From: Caballeronia peredens
GTDB lineage: Bacteria; Pseudomonadota; Gammaproteobacteria; Burkholderiales; Burkholderiaceae
Reading direction: 5' to 3'
Assembly (NCBI GenBank): GCA_001544595.2
Contig: FCOH02000007.1
Coordinates: 204,920 to 268,919, forward strand
DNA: 64,000 bases
Part shown: piece after piece, positions 1 through 10,059 of the stretch
How positions within the stretch are numbered: the first letter of the stretch is position 1
How the letters are laid out: every line of letters starts with the position of its first letter
The notes under the pieces: generated by a model
What the model was told of the DNA's origin: nothing
The model's input: only the letters and a program-made list of their open reading frames with translations
The model's database searches: none
Program-made: the position numbers and the translations under genes

Positions 1-522
1 ATAGGCTTTGAGACGCGCGATGGCGTCATCGAGATCGGGCTTGCCCGCGAAGAAATTTTCCGCGCGGCCGACGAGCAAGGTGTCGCCGCCGCCGGCATCG
101 ATGGCGCGGCGCGCCGCCTTCATGCGCTCCACGGCGACATCCAGCGGAAACAGCGGCGCGGCTTCGTCGCCGGTCGAATCTTCGATCGACAGACCCGCGA
201 CGCCCGTTTCGAGCGCGAGCTTCACGCTCTGCGCGACGTCGTCCGGCGTGGCGCCGAAGCCGCTTTCGAAGTCCGCGTTCACAGGCAGGTCCGTCGCTCC
301 GACGATCTCGCGCAGATGCGCGAGCACGGCGTCGCGTGTCACGTGGTTGTCCGCGTGTCCGCGAGACCAGGCGAAGCCGGAACTGGTGGTTGCGAGCGCC
401 TTGAAGCCGAGCGATTCGAGATAGCGCGCGGACCCGACATCCCACGGATTCGGCAGCATGAAACAGCCTGATTCGTGCAGTGCGCGAAAGGCGGCGCGTT
501 TCTCAGCGACGGTGCGGGGCAT
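1..522 (-). CDS. Isocitrate lyase/PEP mutase family protein (3' end outside window)
   Basis: The minus-strand frame starts with ATG at 522, preceded by GGAGA, and stays open for 174 codons to the window edge, so the C-terminus is missing. The N-terminal part reads like the PEP mutase/isocitrate lyase superfamily: an early LPNPWDVGSAR segment, ATTSSGFAWSRG, then an INADFE-type metal-binding strand (here VNADFESGFG) and GLSIEDS. Members are TIM-barrel enzymes that cleave or form C-C or P-C bonds next to a carboxylate (oxaloacetate decarboxylase, methylisocitrate lyase, carboxyphosphonoenolpyruvate mutase). The active-site cysteine motif KKCGH of true isocitrate lyases is not in the visible part, which favours the oxaloacetate decarboxylase-like or generic subgroup. 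Substrate not assignable. Confidence 0.85.
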   Translation of the reverse strand, partial: MPRTVAEKRAAFRALHESGCFMLPNPWDVGSARYLESLGFKALATTSSGFAWSRGHADNHVTRDAVLAHLREIVGATDLPVNADFESGFGATPDDVAQSVKLALETGVAGLSIEDSTGDEAAPLFPLDVAVERMKAARRAIDAGGGDTLLVGRAENFFAGKPDLDDAIARLKAY

Positions 523-622
523 GAGTTGTCTCCAGTCGATGAACCAACGAGTCAAGCGTAGAAGATACGCGAATCGCCGCAAACGCGCGTGCGATCCCGT
601 TTGCCGATGCATGAGCGCGCAT

Positions 623-653
623 GAAAAAACGGCGACTCCGAAGAGCCGCCGCC
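623..653 (-). terminator. Rho-independent terminator downstream of katG
   Basis: Read on the minus strand, GGCGGCTC-TTCG-GAGTCGCC forms an 8-bp stem (one G-U pair) closed by a stable UUCG tetraloop and followed by a run of six T. It lies just after the katG stop at 680 and before the next minus-strand gene. Confidence 0.85.
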
Positions 654-679
654 TTGCGTGCTAATGCTACCGTTGCCGC

Positions 680-3469
<2,790 letters not shown>

Positions 3470-4003
3470 TCAACTCCAGTCGTCCATGTCGTGTTTGATG
3501 CTGTGCCGGTTGGCGATGAGCGTTTCCACGCTCGGCTCGTTGCTCATCGCGCGCTGGATGGCGAGCTTGGTCGCTTCGTAATTCGTGCGGTACATGTCCT
3601 TCTTGTCGAGATTCGCGTCGGTCGCGCAACGCGGATCGATCCATACGAGGCTGATGATGCACAACTCGTTCGCCTGATCCTTCGGCAAGATGCCTTCGAT
3701 CAGACAGTCGACAACCGCGTCCGCCGTCGCCGATTGCACCACGCCGCCGAACAGGTCAATGTTCGCCATGTCCTTGAGCGTCACTTTCGGGACGATCATC
3801 GTTGCGGGGCGGACCATCTGATTGCACGCGCGTATCGCGAACATCGCGGTGTGTCCTTTCGACTGCGCCATCATGTTGGCGAACGCGTGACCGACCGGGC
3901 CATCGACGCGGCCGATCAGTATTTCGGGCATCGCGTCGGTCGCTTGTCCGGGGGCAGCCAGCACGGTTGCTTCGCCTGCACGGAACGTCAGATCCAGACT
4001 CAT
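3470..4003 (-). CDS. Formaldehyde-activating enzyme (Fae) paralogue without the catalytic histidine
   Basis: The 177-residue product matches the Fae family over its whole length, most clearly in KVTLKDMANIDLFGG and TNYEATKLAIQRAMSNEP near the C-terminus. Fae condenses formaldehyde with tetrahydromethanopterin. In active Fae a histidine sits in the early AHIDLIIG strand; here the aligned stretch is AMPEILIG, with Met25 in its place. The start at 4003 is set by a strong GAAAGGAGAG site; a longer frame to 4075 lacks one. It may be a formaldehyde- or pterin-binding paralogue rather than an enzyme. A second homologue at 40795-41307 keeps the histidine. The gene stands alone between katG and a divergent transporter. 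Confidence 0.8.
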   Translation of the reverse strand: MSLDLTFRAGEATVLAAPGQATDAMPEILIGRVDGPVGHAFANMMAQSKGHTAMFAIRACNQMVRPATMIVPKVTLKDMANIDLFGGVVQSATADAVVDCLIEGILPKDQANELCIISLVWIDPRCATDANLDKKDMYRTNYEATKLAIQRAMSNEPSVETLIANRHSIKHDMDDWS

Positions 4004-4323
4004 GGGTGCTCTCCTTTCAGGGCTAAACGGGGTTCGAAAGATCGAAGGAGAAGCCGCACGCAAGGACGATGCCATCGCCGCCGATCATGCACCGCAGGCG
4101 CGCGCGGCGGCGTCCCGGAGACACACTGTCCGCGCGGCGTGACACATTGCGCGCGACGGCGTTTTCCCTGTCCTCCCTGTTTCGGGTGGGGGATCGGCGC
4201 GAGCCCGCACTTAACGTGACACGAGCGTGCGGGCCGCGCCGCGACGCAATCGGCGTGGCCAGATCTTTCATCGACCAACGAGGCGCGCCGCACACGCGCC
4301 GAATACCTGAGCCGACCCGAACC
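4004..4323. promoter_or_regulatory. Divergent intergenic region, Fae paralogue / MFS transporter
   Basis: 320 bp between two divergent starts (4003 minus, 4324 plus). Frames cross it in several phases, but none has family resemblance or a ribosome site, so I read it as 5' regulatory sequence for both genes. No clear operator was found. Confidence 0.5.
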
Positions 4324-5616
4324 ATGAACCCTCCAGACGGTTACCGGCCACGCGCGGCGTGGACCATGACGCTGATGCTGACGGCACTCGCCCTCATCAA
4401 CTTCCTCGACAAGATCGTGCTCGGCATGGTCGCGGTTCCGCTCATGCGCGAGCTGAACCTGTCGCCTTCTCAGTTTGGCCTCGTCGCGGGGAGCTTTTAC
4501 TGGTTGTTCGCGCTGTCGACCATACTGGTTGGCTTTCTCTCCAATCGCGTGCAGACACGCTGGCTGCTGCTCGGCATGGGGATTCTCTGGGCCGTTCTGC
4601 AAATGCCGCAAGCATTGTTCGGCACCATGACCGCGTTTCTGCTGAGCCGCGTCGCGCTCGGCGCGGCGGAAGGTCCGTATCATCCGGTGGCCATCCACTC
4701 GCTCTACAAATGGTTCCCGGACGAGAAGCGCAACATGCCCGTCGCGTTGCTGAATCAGGGCGCGGTGCTCGGATTGCTGCTCGCCGGCCTGCTGATTCCG
4801 GTCGTGACGCATCACTGGGGATGGCGCACGAACTTCATCATTTTGGGCGTCATCGGCGCGGTTTGGAGCGTGCTGTGGCTGTTTATCGGCCGCGAGGGAA
4901 AACTGACACAACGTCATCCGGGCCAACTCGGCGCAAACGCAAGCGCGACGCGCGTGCCCTATCGCAAGCTGCTCACCAGTCCGACCGTCCTGTCGACCTT
5001 CCTCCTCGGCTTCTCCACTTATTGGATGCTGGGCGCCAACACGACCTGGTTGCCCACATATCTCGAAAAGGCGCTCGGCTTCTCGGGACTGAGCGCGGGC
5101 CGCTGGTTCGCGGTCGTCATCGGCACCGCGGCGCCCATCAACCTCGGTCTGAGCTGGCTCTCGCAGCGGATGCTCGCACGCGGGGTACCGTCGCGGCGGG
5201 CGCGCGTGCAATTCGTGTGCATGGCGGCCATCGGCAGCGCGATTCTGTTTCTTGCGCTCGCGGGACTCGCACTCGCGCCGCTTCAGAAGATCGCGGTTTT
5301 CGCGCTCGCCGGCGCGCTTCCGACCGTGGCCATCGTCGTTGCGCCCGCGCTGCTTTCCGAAATCGTGCCGGACAGCCAGCGCGGCGCGCTGATCTCGATC
5401 CACACGGCGCTGTCGAGTCTCGGTGCCGCGATCGCGCCCGTGCTGATCGGGCGCATCGTGCAGGCGAACGGCGTCACGAATCCTCACGCGTACGAACTCG
5501 GTTTCGCTACCAGCGCGGCGATACTGATACTCGCCGCGATCGTCGCGTTGCGCTGGCTGCATCCGGATCGCGCGCTGCGCCGATCGCCGCGACCGGTCGC
5601 GACGACTGCCGCCTGA
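4324..5616 (+). CDS. MFS transporter, anion:cation symporter-like
   Basis: A 430-residue integral membrane protein with about twelve hydrophobic segments. Features of the anion/cation symporter branch (uptake of organic acids) are an early NFLDKIVLG in TM1, followed by GLVAGSFYWLFALS, then RVALGAAEGPYHPVAIHSLYKWFPDEKR in the TM4 region and a GWRTNFIILG segment. The start at 4324 is chosen because the hydrophobic N-terminal pattern begins just after it; an open frame extends 85 codons upstream but is Arg-rich without homology. It is followed by a strong terminator. The substrate is probably a small carboxylate (inference). Confidence 0.85.
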   Translation: MNPPDGYRPRAAWTMTLMLTALALINFLDKIVLGMVAVPLMRELNLSPSQFGLVAGSFYWLFALSTILVGFLSNRVQTRWLLLGMGILWAVLQMPQALFGTMTAFLLSRVALGAAEGPYHPVAIHSLYKWFPDEKRNMPVALLNQGAVLGLLLAGLLIPVVTHHWGWRTNFIILGVIGAVWSVLWLFIGREGKLTQRHPGQLGANASATRVPYRKLLTSPTVLSTFLLGFSTYWMLGANTTWLPTYLEKALGFSGLSAGRWFAVVIGTAAPINLGLSWLSQRMLARGVPSRRARVQFVCMAAIGSAILFLALAGLALAPLQKIAVFALAGALPTVAIVVAPALLSEIVPDSQRGALISIHTALSSLGAAIAPVLIGRIVQANGVTNPHAYELGFATSAAILILAAIVALRWLHPDRALRRSPRPVATTAA

Positions 5617-5631
5617 AGCGTACAGACGAAA

Positions 5632-5668
5632 AAAGAGCGCGATGGTATGCCCATCGCGCTCTTTTTCT
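5632..5668. terminator. Bidirectional terminator between MFS and BON genes
   Basis: A 12-bp perfect stem (AGAGCGCGATGG / CCATCGCGCTCT) with a five-base loop is flanked by an A-run on the left and a T-run on the right. It can therefore end both the plus-strand MFS gene and the minus-strand BON gene. Confidence 0.92.
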
Positions 5669-5707
5669 TTCCGGCAGGTCGTGCGTGAGTCGTAAAACGT
5701 GGAAGCG

Positions 5708-6061
5708 TCAGAAGGTCGAAAGTGTCAGCGTATTGCGCACGGATTGCACGCCGGGCACGCCCTGCGCGACGCGCGTCGCCTGTTCGATCTGCGCCTCTTC
5801 CGGCACCCAGCCTTCGAGCACGACGGCGCCGTCCTTCGCGCGAACCGTGATGCCGGTCGCGCGCATTCCCTTGGCCTTGCCGAGCGCCGTCAGGACGCGC
5901 CGGCGCAATGCGCGATCATCCGCCTTCGACGAAGCGCCTGGCGCAACCTTCGGCGCTTCCACGCTCGCCGATGCAGCGCCGCTGGCTTGCGCATGCGCAT
6001 ATGAGGAAACAGCGATCACGAGCGCGCCGACCGCGAGTTGTGTGAATCGAGTGATGTTCAT
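5708..6061 (-). CDS. Periplasmic BON-domain protein
   Basis: 117 residues. A Sec signal peptide (hydrophobic stretch to about residue 24, ending SYAHA-QAS) is followed by an Ala/Ser-rich linker and a single BON domain (about residues 50-117). The domain core includes GITVRAKDGAVVLEGWVPEEAQIEQA and VPGVQSVRNTL. BON domains bind membranes or phospholipids in the envelope (OsmY/DolP-like proteins have two, this has one). It probably acts in the periplasm; no specific partner can be named. It lies downstream of the porin, same strand, 64 bp apart, and may be co-transcribed with it. Confidence 0.85.
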   Translation of the reverse strand: MNITRFTQLAVGALVIAVSSYAHAQASGAASASVEAPKVAPGASSKADDRALRRRVLTALGKAKGMRATGITVRAKDGAVVLEGWVPEEAQIEQATRVAQGVPGVQSVRNTLTLSTF

Positions 6062-6125
6062 TGCGTTTGTTGCCCTGATGAAAATATGCGAAGCGCGGAC
6101 ACCGTAATGCCCGCGCGAGAAGACC

Positions 6126-7241
6126 TCAGAAACGATGCGTCATGCCGACACCGACGAGCGTCTGAGGCGCTTCGACGCCGTTCGTCGTGATGCTCGGCCA
6201 GCTGATTGTCGCGGTGCCGTTGTTCTTGATGTAGCCCGCGCGCGCATAGAGCGCCGTCCGCTTGGAAAGACTGTGGTCCACGCCCAGTTGCAGCCCCCAC
6301 GCGTTGTCGTGCACACCGCGTACGACGCGCTGGAGGCCCGCGATTTCGATCGTGTCGAACGGCGTGGCCTGGATCGTCGCGCCGGCCTCCATCACGCTGA
6401 ACGGATGCACGACGTTCAGACGAGCGGCGAGCGAGTTCGCGGGAGCGTCGTCCGGCTGGTGATACGCATAGTTGAACGACAGATTGACGATGCCGAAGCG
6501 ATATCCCACGGCGCCCGTGTAGTGCTTGGTCGAGACCGTGTTGAGCGCGCTCGGCAAGCCGGGGAAGGTCTTCGACCCGGGATGCTGATATTGATACGAC
6601 ATCCCCGCGTACAAGCCGTAGCCTGAATAGGTCGCGGCGACGTCGAGCATATTGCCGTTGGTTTGCGGAATAGGCTGCGTGACGGTAGACGAAAGCGCAT
6701 ACATGGCCCACACCTGGAAGCCCAACAGGTTCGGACTCTTGTACACGATGGCGTTGCTGGATCGGCCGCCGCCGGTCTGCACGCCCATCGTGCTGCGATC
6801 GACGCTCTGCGACGCGGCGGCAAGCGGCGAGAGTATTTCGTTCGCGCGCAGCGGATCGGTCGGATAGAGCACCCAGAAAGTCGGCTGATACTGACGCCCG
6901 AGACTGATGGAGCCATATTTCTCGTGCGCCAGACCGACCCACGCCTGACGATAGAACATCGCGGACGAATCCGCGAGGAACGTTCCGTTATTGATGTTGT
7001 AGCCATTCTCGAGCGTGAAAACCGCCGACAGGCCCCCGCCGAGATTCTCCGTGCCTTTCAGCCCGAACAGCGACCCGCTGTTGCCGCCGCTTCTCAACGA
7101 CCAGGATTGCTGACCGCCGTTATTCAGAAACTGGAAGAACGTGTCCGCTACCCCATACAGCGTGACGCTCGACTGCGCCGCCGCGCTGCCCATGGCCAGC
7201 GCAACCGTCGCACCGACCAGGCCCTTACTGATGAAACGCAT
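6126..7241 (-). CDS. General outer-membrane porin (Burkholderia OpcP/OmpC type)
   Basis: 371 residues starting at 7241 behind GAGGAGACA. A signal peptide ends near GSAAAQ, then SSVTLYGVADTFFQF begins the first beta strand, the hallmark of trimeric gram-negative porins of Burkholderiales. Repeated amphipathic strands, LKGTENLGGGLSAVFTLENGYN, GRQYQPTFW in the constriction loop area and a terminal aromatic (MTHRF) are all present. It passes small solutes across the outer membrane. It sits next to the CoA-ester degradation island and may supply it (inference). Confidence 0.93.
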   Translation of the reverse strand: MRFISKGLVGATVALAMGSAAAQSSVTLYGVADTFFQFLNNGGQQSWSLRSGGNSGSLFGLKGTENLGGGLSAVFTLENGYNINNGTFLADSSAMFYRQAWVGLAHEKYGSISLGRQYQPTFWVLYPTDPLRANEILSPLAAASQSVDRSTMGVQTGGGRSSNAIVYKSPNLLGFQVWAMYALSSTVTQPIPQTNGNMLDVAATYSGYGLYAGMSYQYQHPGSKTFPGLPSALNTVSTKHYTGAVGYRFGIVNLSFNYAYHQPDDAPANSLAARLNVVHPFSVMEAGATIQATPFDTIEIAGLQRVVRGVHDNAWGLQLGVDHSLSKRTALYARAGYIKNNGTATISWPSITTNGVEAPQTLVGVGMTHRF

Positions 7242-7400
7242 GCTTGTCTCCTCGTTGTGTGAATCCTGTTCGCGGACCGCGCACCGACGCTCCGCGCTCC
7301 GGACCAGTGTTGCAGCGGGCCATACAGGCTTCACTACCCATAACGAGGGGGAACGGGATTACCCCGAAGCGCGAGGACGACTAGTTTCGTCAACGAGGCC

Positions 7401-7431
7401 AGATAAACAAGTGCTTTCTCCTTGTTTATCT
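7401..7431. repeat. AT-rich inverted repeat upstream of the porin
   Basis: AGATAAACAAG (7401-7411) and its exact complement CTTGTTTATCT (7421-7431) are separated by nine bases. No T-run follows on either strand, so a terminator is not favoured. It lies 160-190 bp upstream of the porin start and just past the end of the acyl-CoA dehydrogenase gene at 7462. The AT-rich arms in a GC-rich context suggest an operator for a dimeric regulator, though a weak terminator for the dehydrogenase genes remains possible. Confidence 0.55.
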
Positions 7432-7461
7432 GCATAACGAACAAACACTAAAACAATCCGC

Positions 7462-8601
7462 TCAGTCCGCGTGCGCGTCTTCGGGCAGATTTGCGAGGAT
7501 TTCGGTATGAAAGTCCGTATCGCCGAAACGTAGTGTCGATGCGATCAGGTACTTCAGATAATCGCCCACCGCGAGTTCCGCGGTAACGCCCATTCCGCCG
7601 TGCAACTGCACCGCTTGCTGCCCGATGAAACGCGCCGCCTTGCTCGCGACGATCTTCGCGGATGCGATCATGCGCCGGCGTTGCGTGACGTCGGCAACAT
7701 CGATGGCGGCCGCCGCGACATGCGCCATGGAAAGCGCGAGTTCCTTCTGCACGAGCATGTCGGCCATGCGATGCCGCAGCGCCTGAAAGCGCCCGAGCGG
7801 CTGCCCGAACTGCTTGCGCGTGCGCAAATACTCCGCCGTCATTTCGATAAGCCGCTCCATTGCGCCGGCGCTGGACGCGCAGACGGCCGCGATGCCGAGA
7901 TCGAGCGCGGTCTCGAGCATCTCGATACCGTGCGATACGCCGCCCAGCAGCGCCCCGTAAGGCACGCGCACGCTTCGCAGCTCGACTTCGGCGCAACGCT
8001 CGCCATCGATGACCGGATAAGGCGACACCGACAATCCCGCCGACGCGACCGGCACGAGAAAGAGCGACACCGTCTGCGCTGCGCTGTTCCACGCCGGGAC
8101 GATCAGCGTGCGCGCGTGCTCCGCGTGCCAGACATGCGTCTTGCGGCCATCGAGAAGATAGCCTCCCTCGACGCGCCGCGCTGCCGTGGCAGGCCGCGTG
8201 AAGTCGTAGCGCGTGTCGGCCTCCTGATAGGCGAGCGTGACGATCTCGCTGCCGTCGGCGATTGCGGGCAGGAAATCGTGCCGCTGAGACTCGCTGCCGT
8301 AGCGCTGGATCAGTCCCGCCGCGACGACCGCGCAAGGAATCAGCGGTTCGGGCAACAGCGCGCGGCCCGCCTCGTATTGCACGACGAAGGTATCGAGCGC
8401 GCTGCCGTCGAAGCCGCCATAGTTCGACGAGATGTTCAGCCCCAGCAGGCCGAACTCCGCGTAGGCGCTCCACGCGTCGCGGCTGAAGCCGTTGTGTTCG
8501 CGCACGGCGGCACGGCGCGTTTCGATCGGATAGCGCTCCGCGACGAACCGCCTGAGGCTGTCGGCCAGTTGACGCTGCTCGTCGCTATATGAAAAGTCCA
8601 T
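7462..8601 (-). CDS. Acyl-CoA dehydrogenase family protein, probably the non-catalytic partner subunit
   Basis: 379 residues with acyl-CoA dehydrogenase architecture: helical N-domain (DFSYSDEQRQLADSLRRF), beta domain and C-terminal helical domain (RTRKQFGQPLGRFQALRHRMADM, QLHGGMGVT). The two known positions for the catalytic Glu both look empty: the C-terminal IYEGT-type loop is replaced by STLRFGDTDFH, and the helix-G position reads ALDLGIAAV. It is 9 bp downstream of another dehydrogenase gene (8611-9804) that has a helix-G Glu. By analogy with heterotetrameric acyl-CoA dehydrogenases of steroid side-chain degradation, it may be the structural half of a two-subunit enzyme. Confidence 0.88.
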   Translation of the reverse strand: MDFSYSDEQRQLADSLRRFVAERYPIETRRAAVREHNGFSRDAWSAYAEFGLLGLNISSNYGGFDGSALDTFVVQYEAGRALLPEPLIPCAVVAAGLIQRYGSESQRHDFLPAIADGSEIVTLAYQEADTRYDFTRPATAARRVEGGYLLDGRKTHVWHAEHARTLIVPAWNSAAQTVSLFLVPVASAGLSVSPYPVIDGERCAEVELRSVRVPYGALLGGVSHGIEMLETALDLGIAAVCASSAGAMERLIEMTAEYLRTRKQFGQPLGRFQALRHRMADMLVQKELALSMAHVAAAAIDVADVTQRRRMIASAKIVASKAARFIGQQAVQLHGGMGVTAELAVGDYLKYLIASTLRFGDTDFHTEILANLPEDAHAD

Positions 8602-8610
8602 GACGCCGCC

Positions 8611-9804
8611 TCACAAGTCGAGAATCGCTTTTGCGATGATTTCCTTCTGCACTTCGTTCGTGCCGCCGTAGATGGTGGGTTTGCGCATCTCTAGAAAGAA
8701 GCTGCTCACGCCCGCCGAATAGCCCGGCTCCGGTGTCCAGCCGTCGAAGCCGTCTTCCAGCCATTGCGGCGAGAAAGGCAGCGCATTCGACCCGGCGATC
8801 TCCAGTTGCAGCGCGGCGAGTTCCTGCTGGATCTCCGAGCCGCGAATCTTCAGAATCGATGCCTCCGGGCCCGGATCGCGCCGGCTCGCATCGGTGGCGA
8901 CGCGCAAGAGCAGCATCTCGAGCGCGACGATCTCCGCCTCGATACGCGCGATTTTTTCGCGCACGCGCAGGTCGTCGGCGAGCGGCCTGCCATGTCTGCG
9001 CTCGGTTTTCGCGAGCTTCTTCAGGTAGCGCAATTCGCGCTGGCAAATGCCGATTCCCGCAATGCCGGTGCGCTCGTGACCGAGCAGATACTTGGCGTAG
9101 GTCCAGCCGCAGTTCTCCTCGCCGACCAGATTTTCGAGCGGCACTTCGACGTCATCGAGCCAGACTTCGTTGACGTCGGTCATTCCTTCGAGCGTTTCGA
9201 TCGGACGCACGCTGATGCCCGGCGTATTCATGTCGATCAGCAGAAGCGATATGCCGCTCTGCTGCTTAGCCTCGGGATCGGTGCGCGCGAGGCAGAACAT
9301 CCAGTCCGCGTGCTGAGCGTAGGTGGTCCAGGTCTTCTGCCCCGTCACGACGTAGTGATCGCCGCGGCGCACGGCTCGTGTCTTCAGCGAGGCGAGATCG
9401 GACCCCGCGCCCGGCTCCGAGTAGCCTTGACACCACCAGTCCTCGGCAGTCGGAATGCGCGGCAGAAAGCGGGCCTGCTGCGCCTCGCTGCCGAATTTCA
9501 TCAGCACCGGGCCGATCATGTTCAGACCGAACGGAAGCTGGCGCGGCGCACCCGCGATGCCGCTTTCCATGTCGAACAGGAGCCGCTGAAGCGGAGTCCA
9601 ACCCGTGCCGCCGAAGCGCTCCGGCCAGCCGGGCGCACCCCATCCGCGCCGCTGGAGGATGCGCTGCCAGCGCACGTGATCGTCGCGGTCGAGATGGCGA
9701 TGCCCGAGCACCTTGTCACGCAGGTCCACGGGCAGGAATTGCTGAAGAAATCTGCGCACTTCCTCGCGGAATGCGAGATCCGCGCTCGAATAGCTCAGGT
9801 TCAT
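8611..9804 (-). CDS. Acyl-CoA dehydrogenase, probable catalytic subunit
   Basis: 397 residues starting at 9804 (MNLSYSSADLAFREEVRRFL); upstream sequence in frame is open but not homologous. The order of elements is standard: FAD/substrate domain with QGYSEPGAGSDLASLKTRA, then VTGQKTWTTYAQHADWMFCLART, then the C-terminal helical bundle ending KPTIYGGTNEVQKEI. IYGGT lacks Glu, but GHERTG in helix G offers the Glu used by isovaleryl- and long-chain-type members. It introduces a 2,3-double bond into an acyl-CoA. Cotranscribed with 7462-8601. Divergent from the feruloyl-CoA-synthase-like gene. Confidence 0.92.
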   Translation of the reverse strand: MNLSYSSADLAFREEVRRFLQQFLPVDLRDKVLGHRHLDRDDHVRWQRILQRRGWGAPGWPERFGGTGWTPLQRLLFDMESGIAGAPRQLPFGLNMIGPVLMKFGSEAQQARFLPRIPTAEDWWCQGYSEPGAGSDLASLKTRAVRRGDHYVVTGQKTWTTYAQHADWMFCLARTDPEAKQQSGISLLLIDMNTPGISVRPIETLEGMTDVNEVWLDDVEVPLENLVGEENCGWTYAKYLLGHERTGIAGIGICQRELRYLKKLAKTERRHGRPLADDLRVREKIARIEAEIVALEMLLLRVATDASRRDPGPEASILKIRGSEIQQELAALQLEIAGSNALPFSPQWLEDGFDGWTPEPGYSAGVSSFFLEMRKPTIYGGTNEVQKEIIAKAILDL

Positions 9805-10059
9805 TGACGGTTTTTCCTGGCGCGCTCCGCAGCGGAGCATATGAGTGGGTTGCAGTCTGAAGACGATGGATTCACGATACGCCGCGGCATCGGTGGAACC
9901 GCCACCCACCTCGGGTGGTCGTGCCTGCAAGGCAGAGCCGTATGCTTTCGAGACAGGGCAAGCGCTCTCCCCATACCAATCGCTTCGGGCTTGCAACACA
10001 TGCGCACCGCATGCGTCCATCGCAGCCACGAAGCGCATCCACGCGCAGGAGACAGCTTA
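9805..10059. promoter_or_regulatory. Divergent promoter region of the CoA-degradation island
   Basis: 255 bp between the minus-strand dehydrogenase pair and the plus-strand ligase operon. No regulator gene is found in the island, so control is either from elsewhere or shared through this region. A short CCACCC/GGGTGG hairpin lies near 9900-9920, but I see no convincing operator. Confidence 0.5.

Noticed and set aside
4000..5562. A 520-codon minus-strand open frame opposite the MFS transporter
   Set aside because: Rich in Arg, Gln and Glu with no recognisable fold; the plus strand encodes a typical membrane protein.
9895..9925. CCACCC/GGGTGG hairpin in the divergent region of the CoA island as an operator
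   Set aside because: Six-base GC arms are expected by chance at this GC content; no second copy was found.
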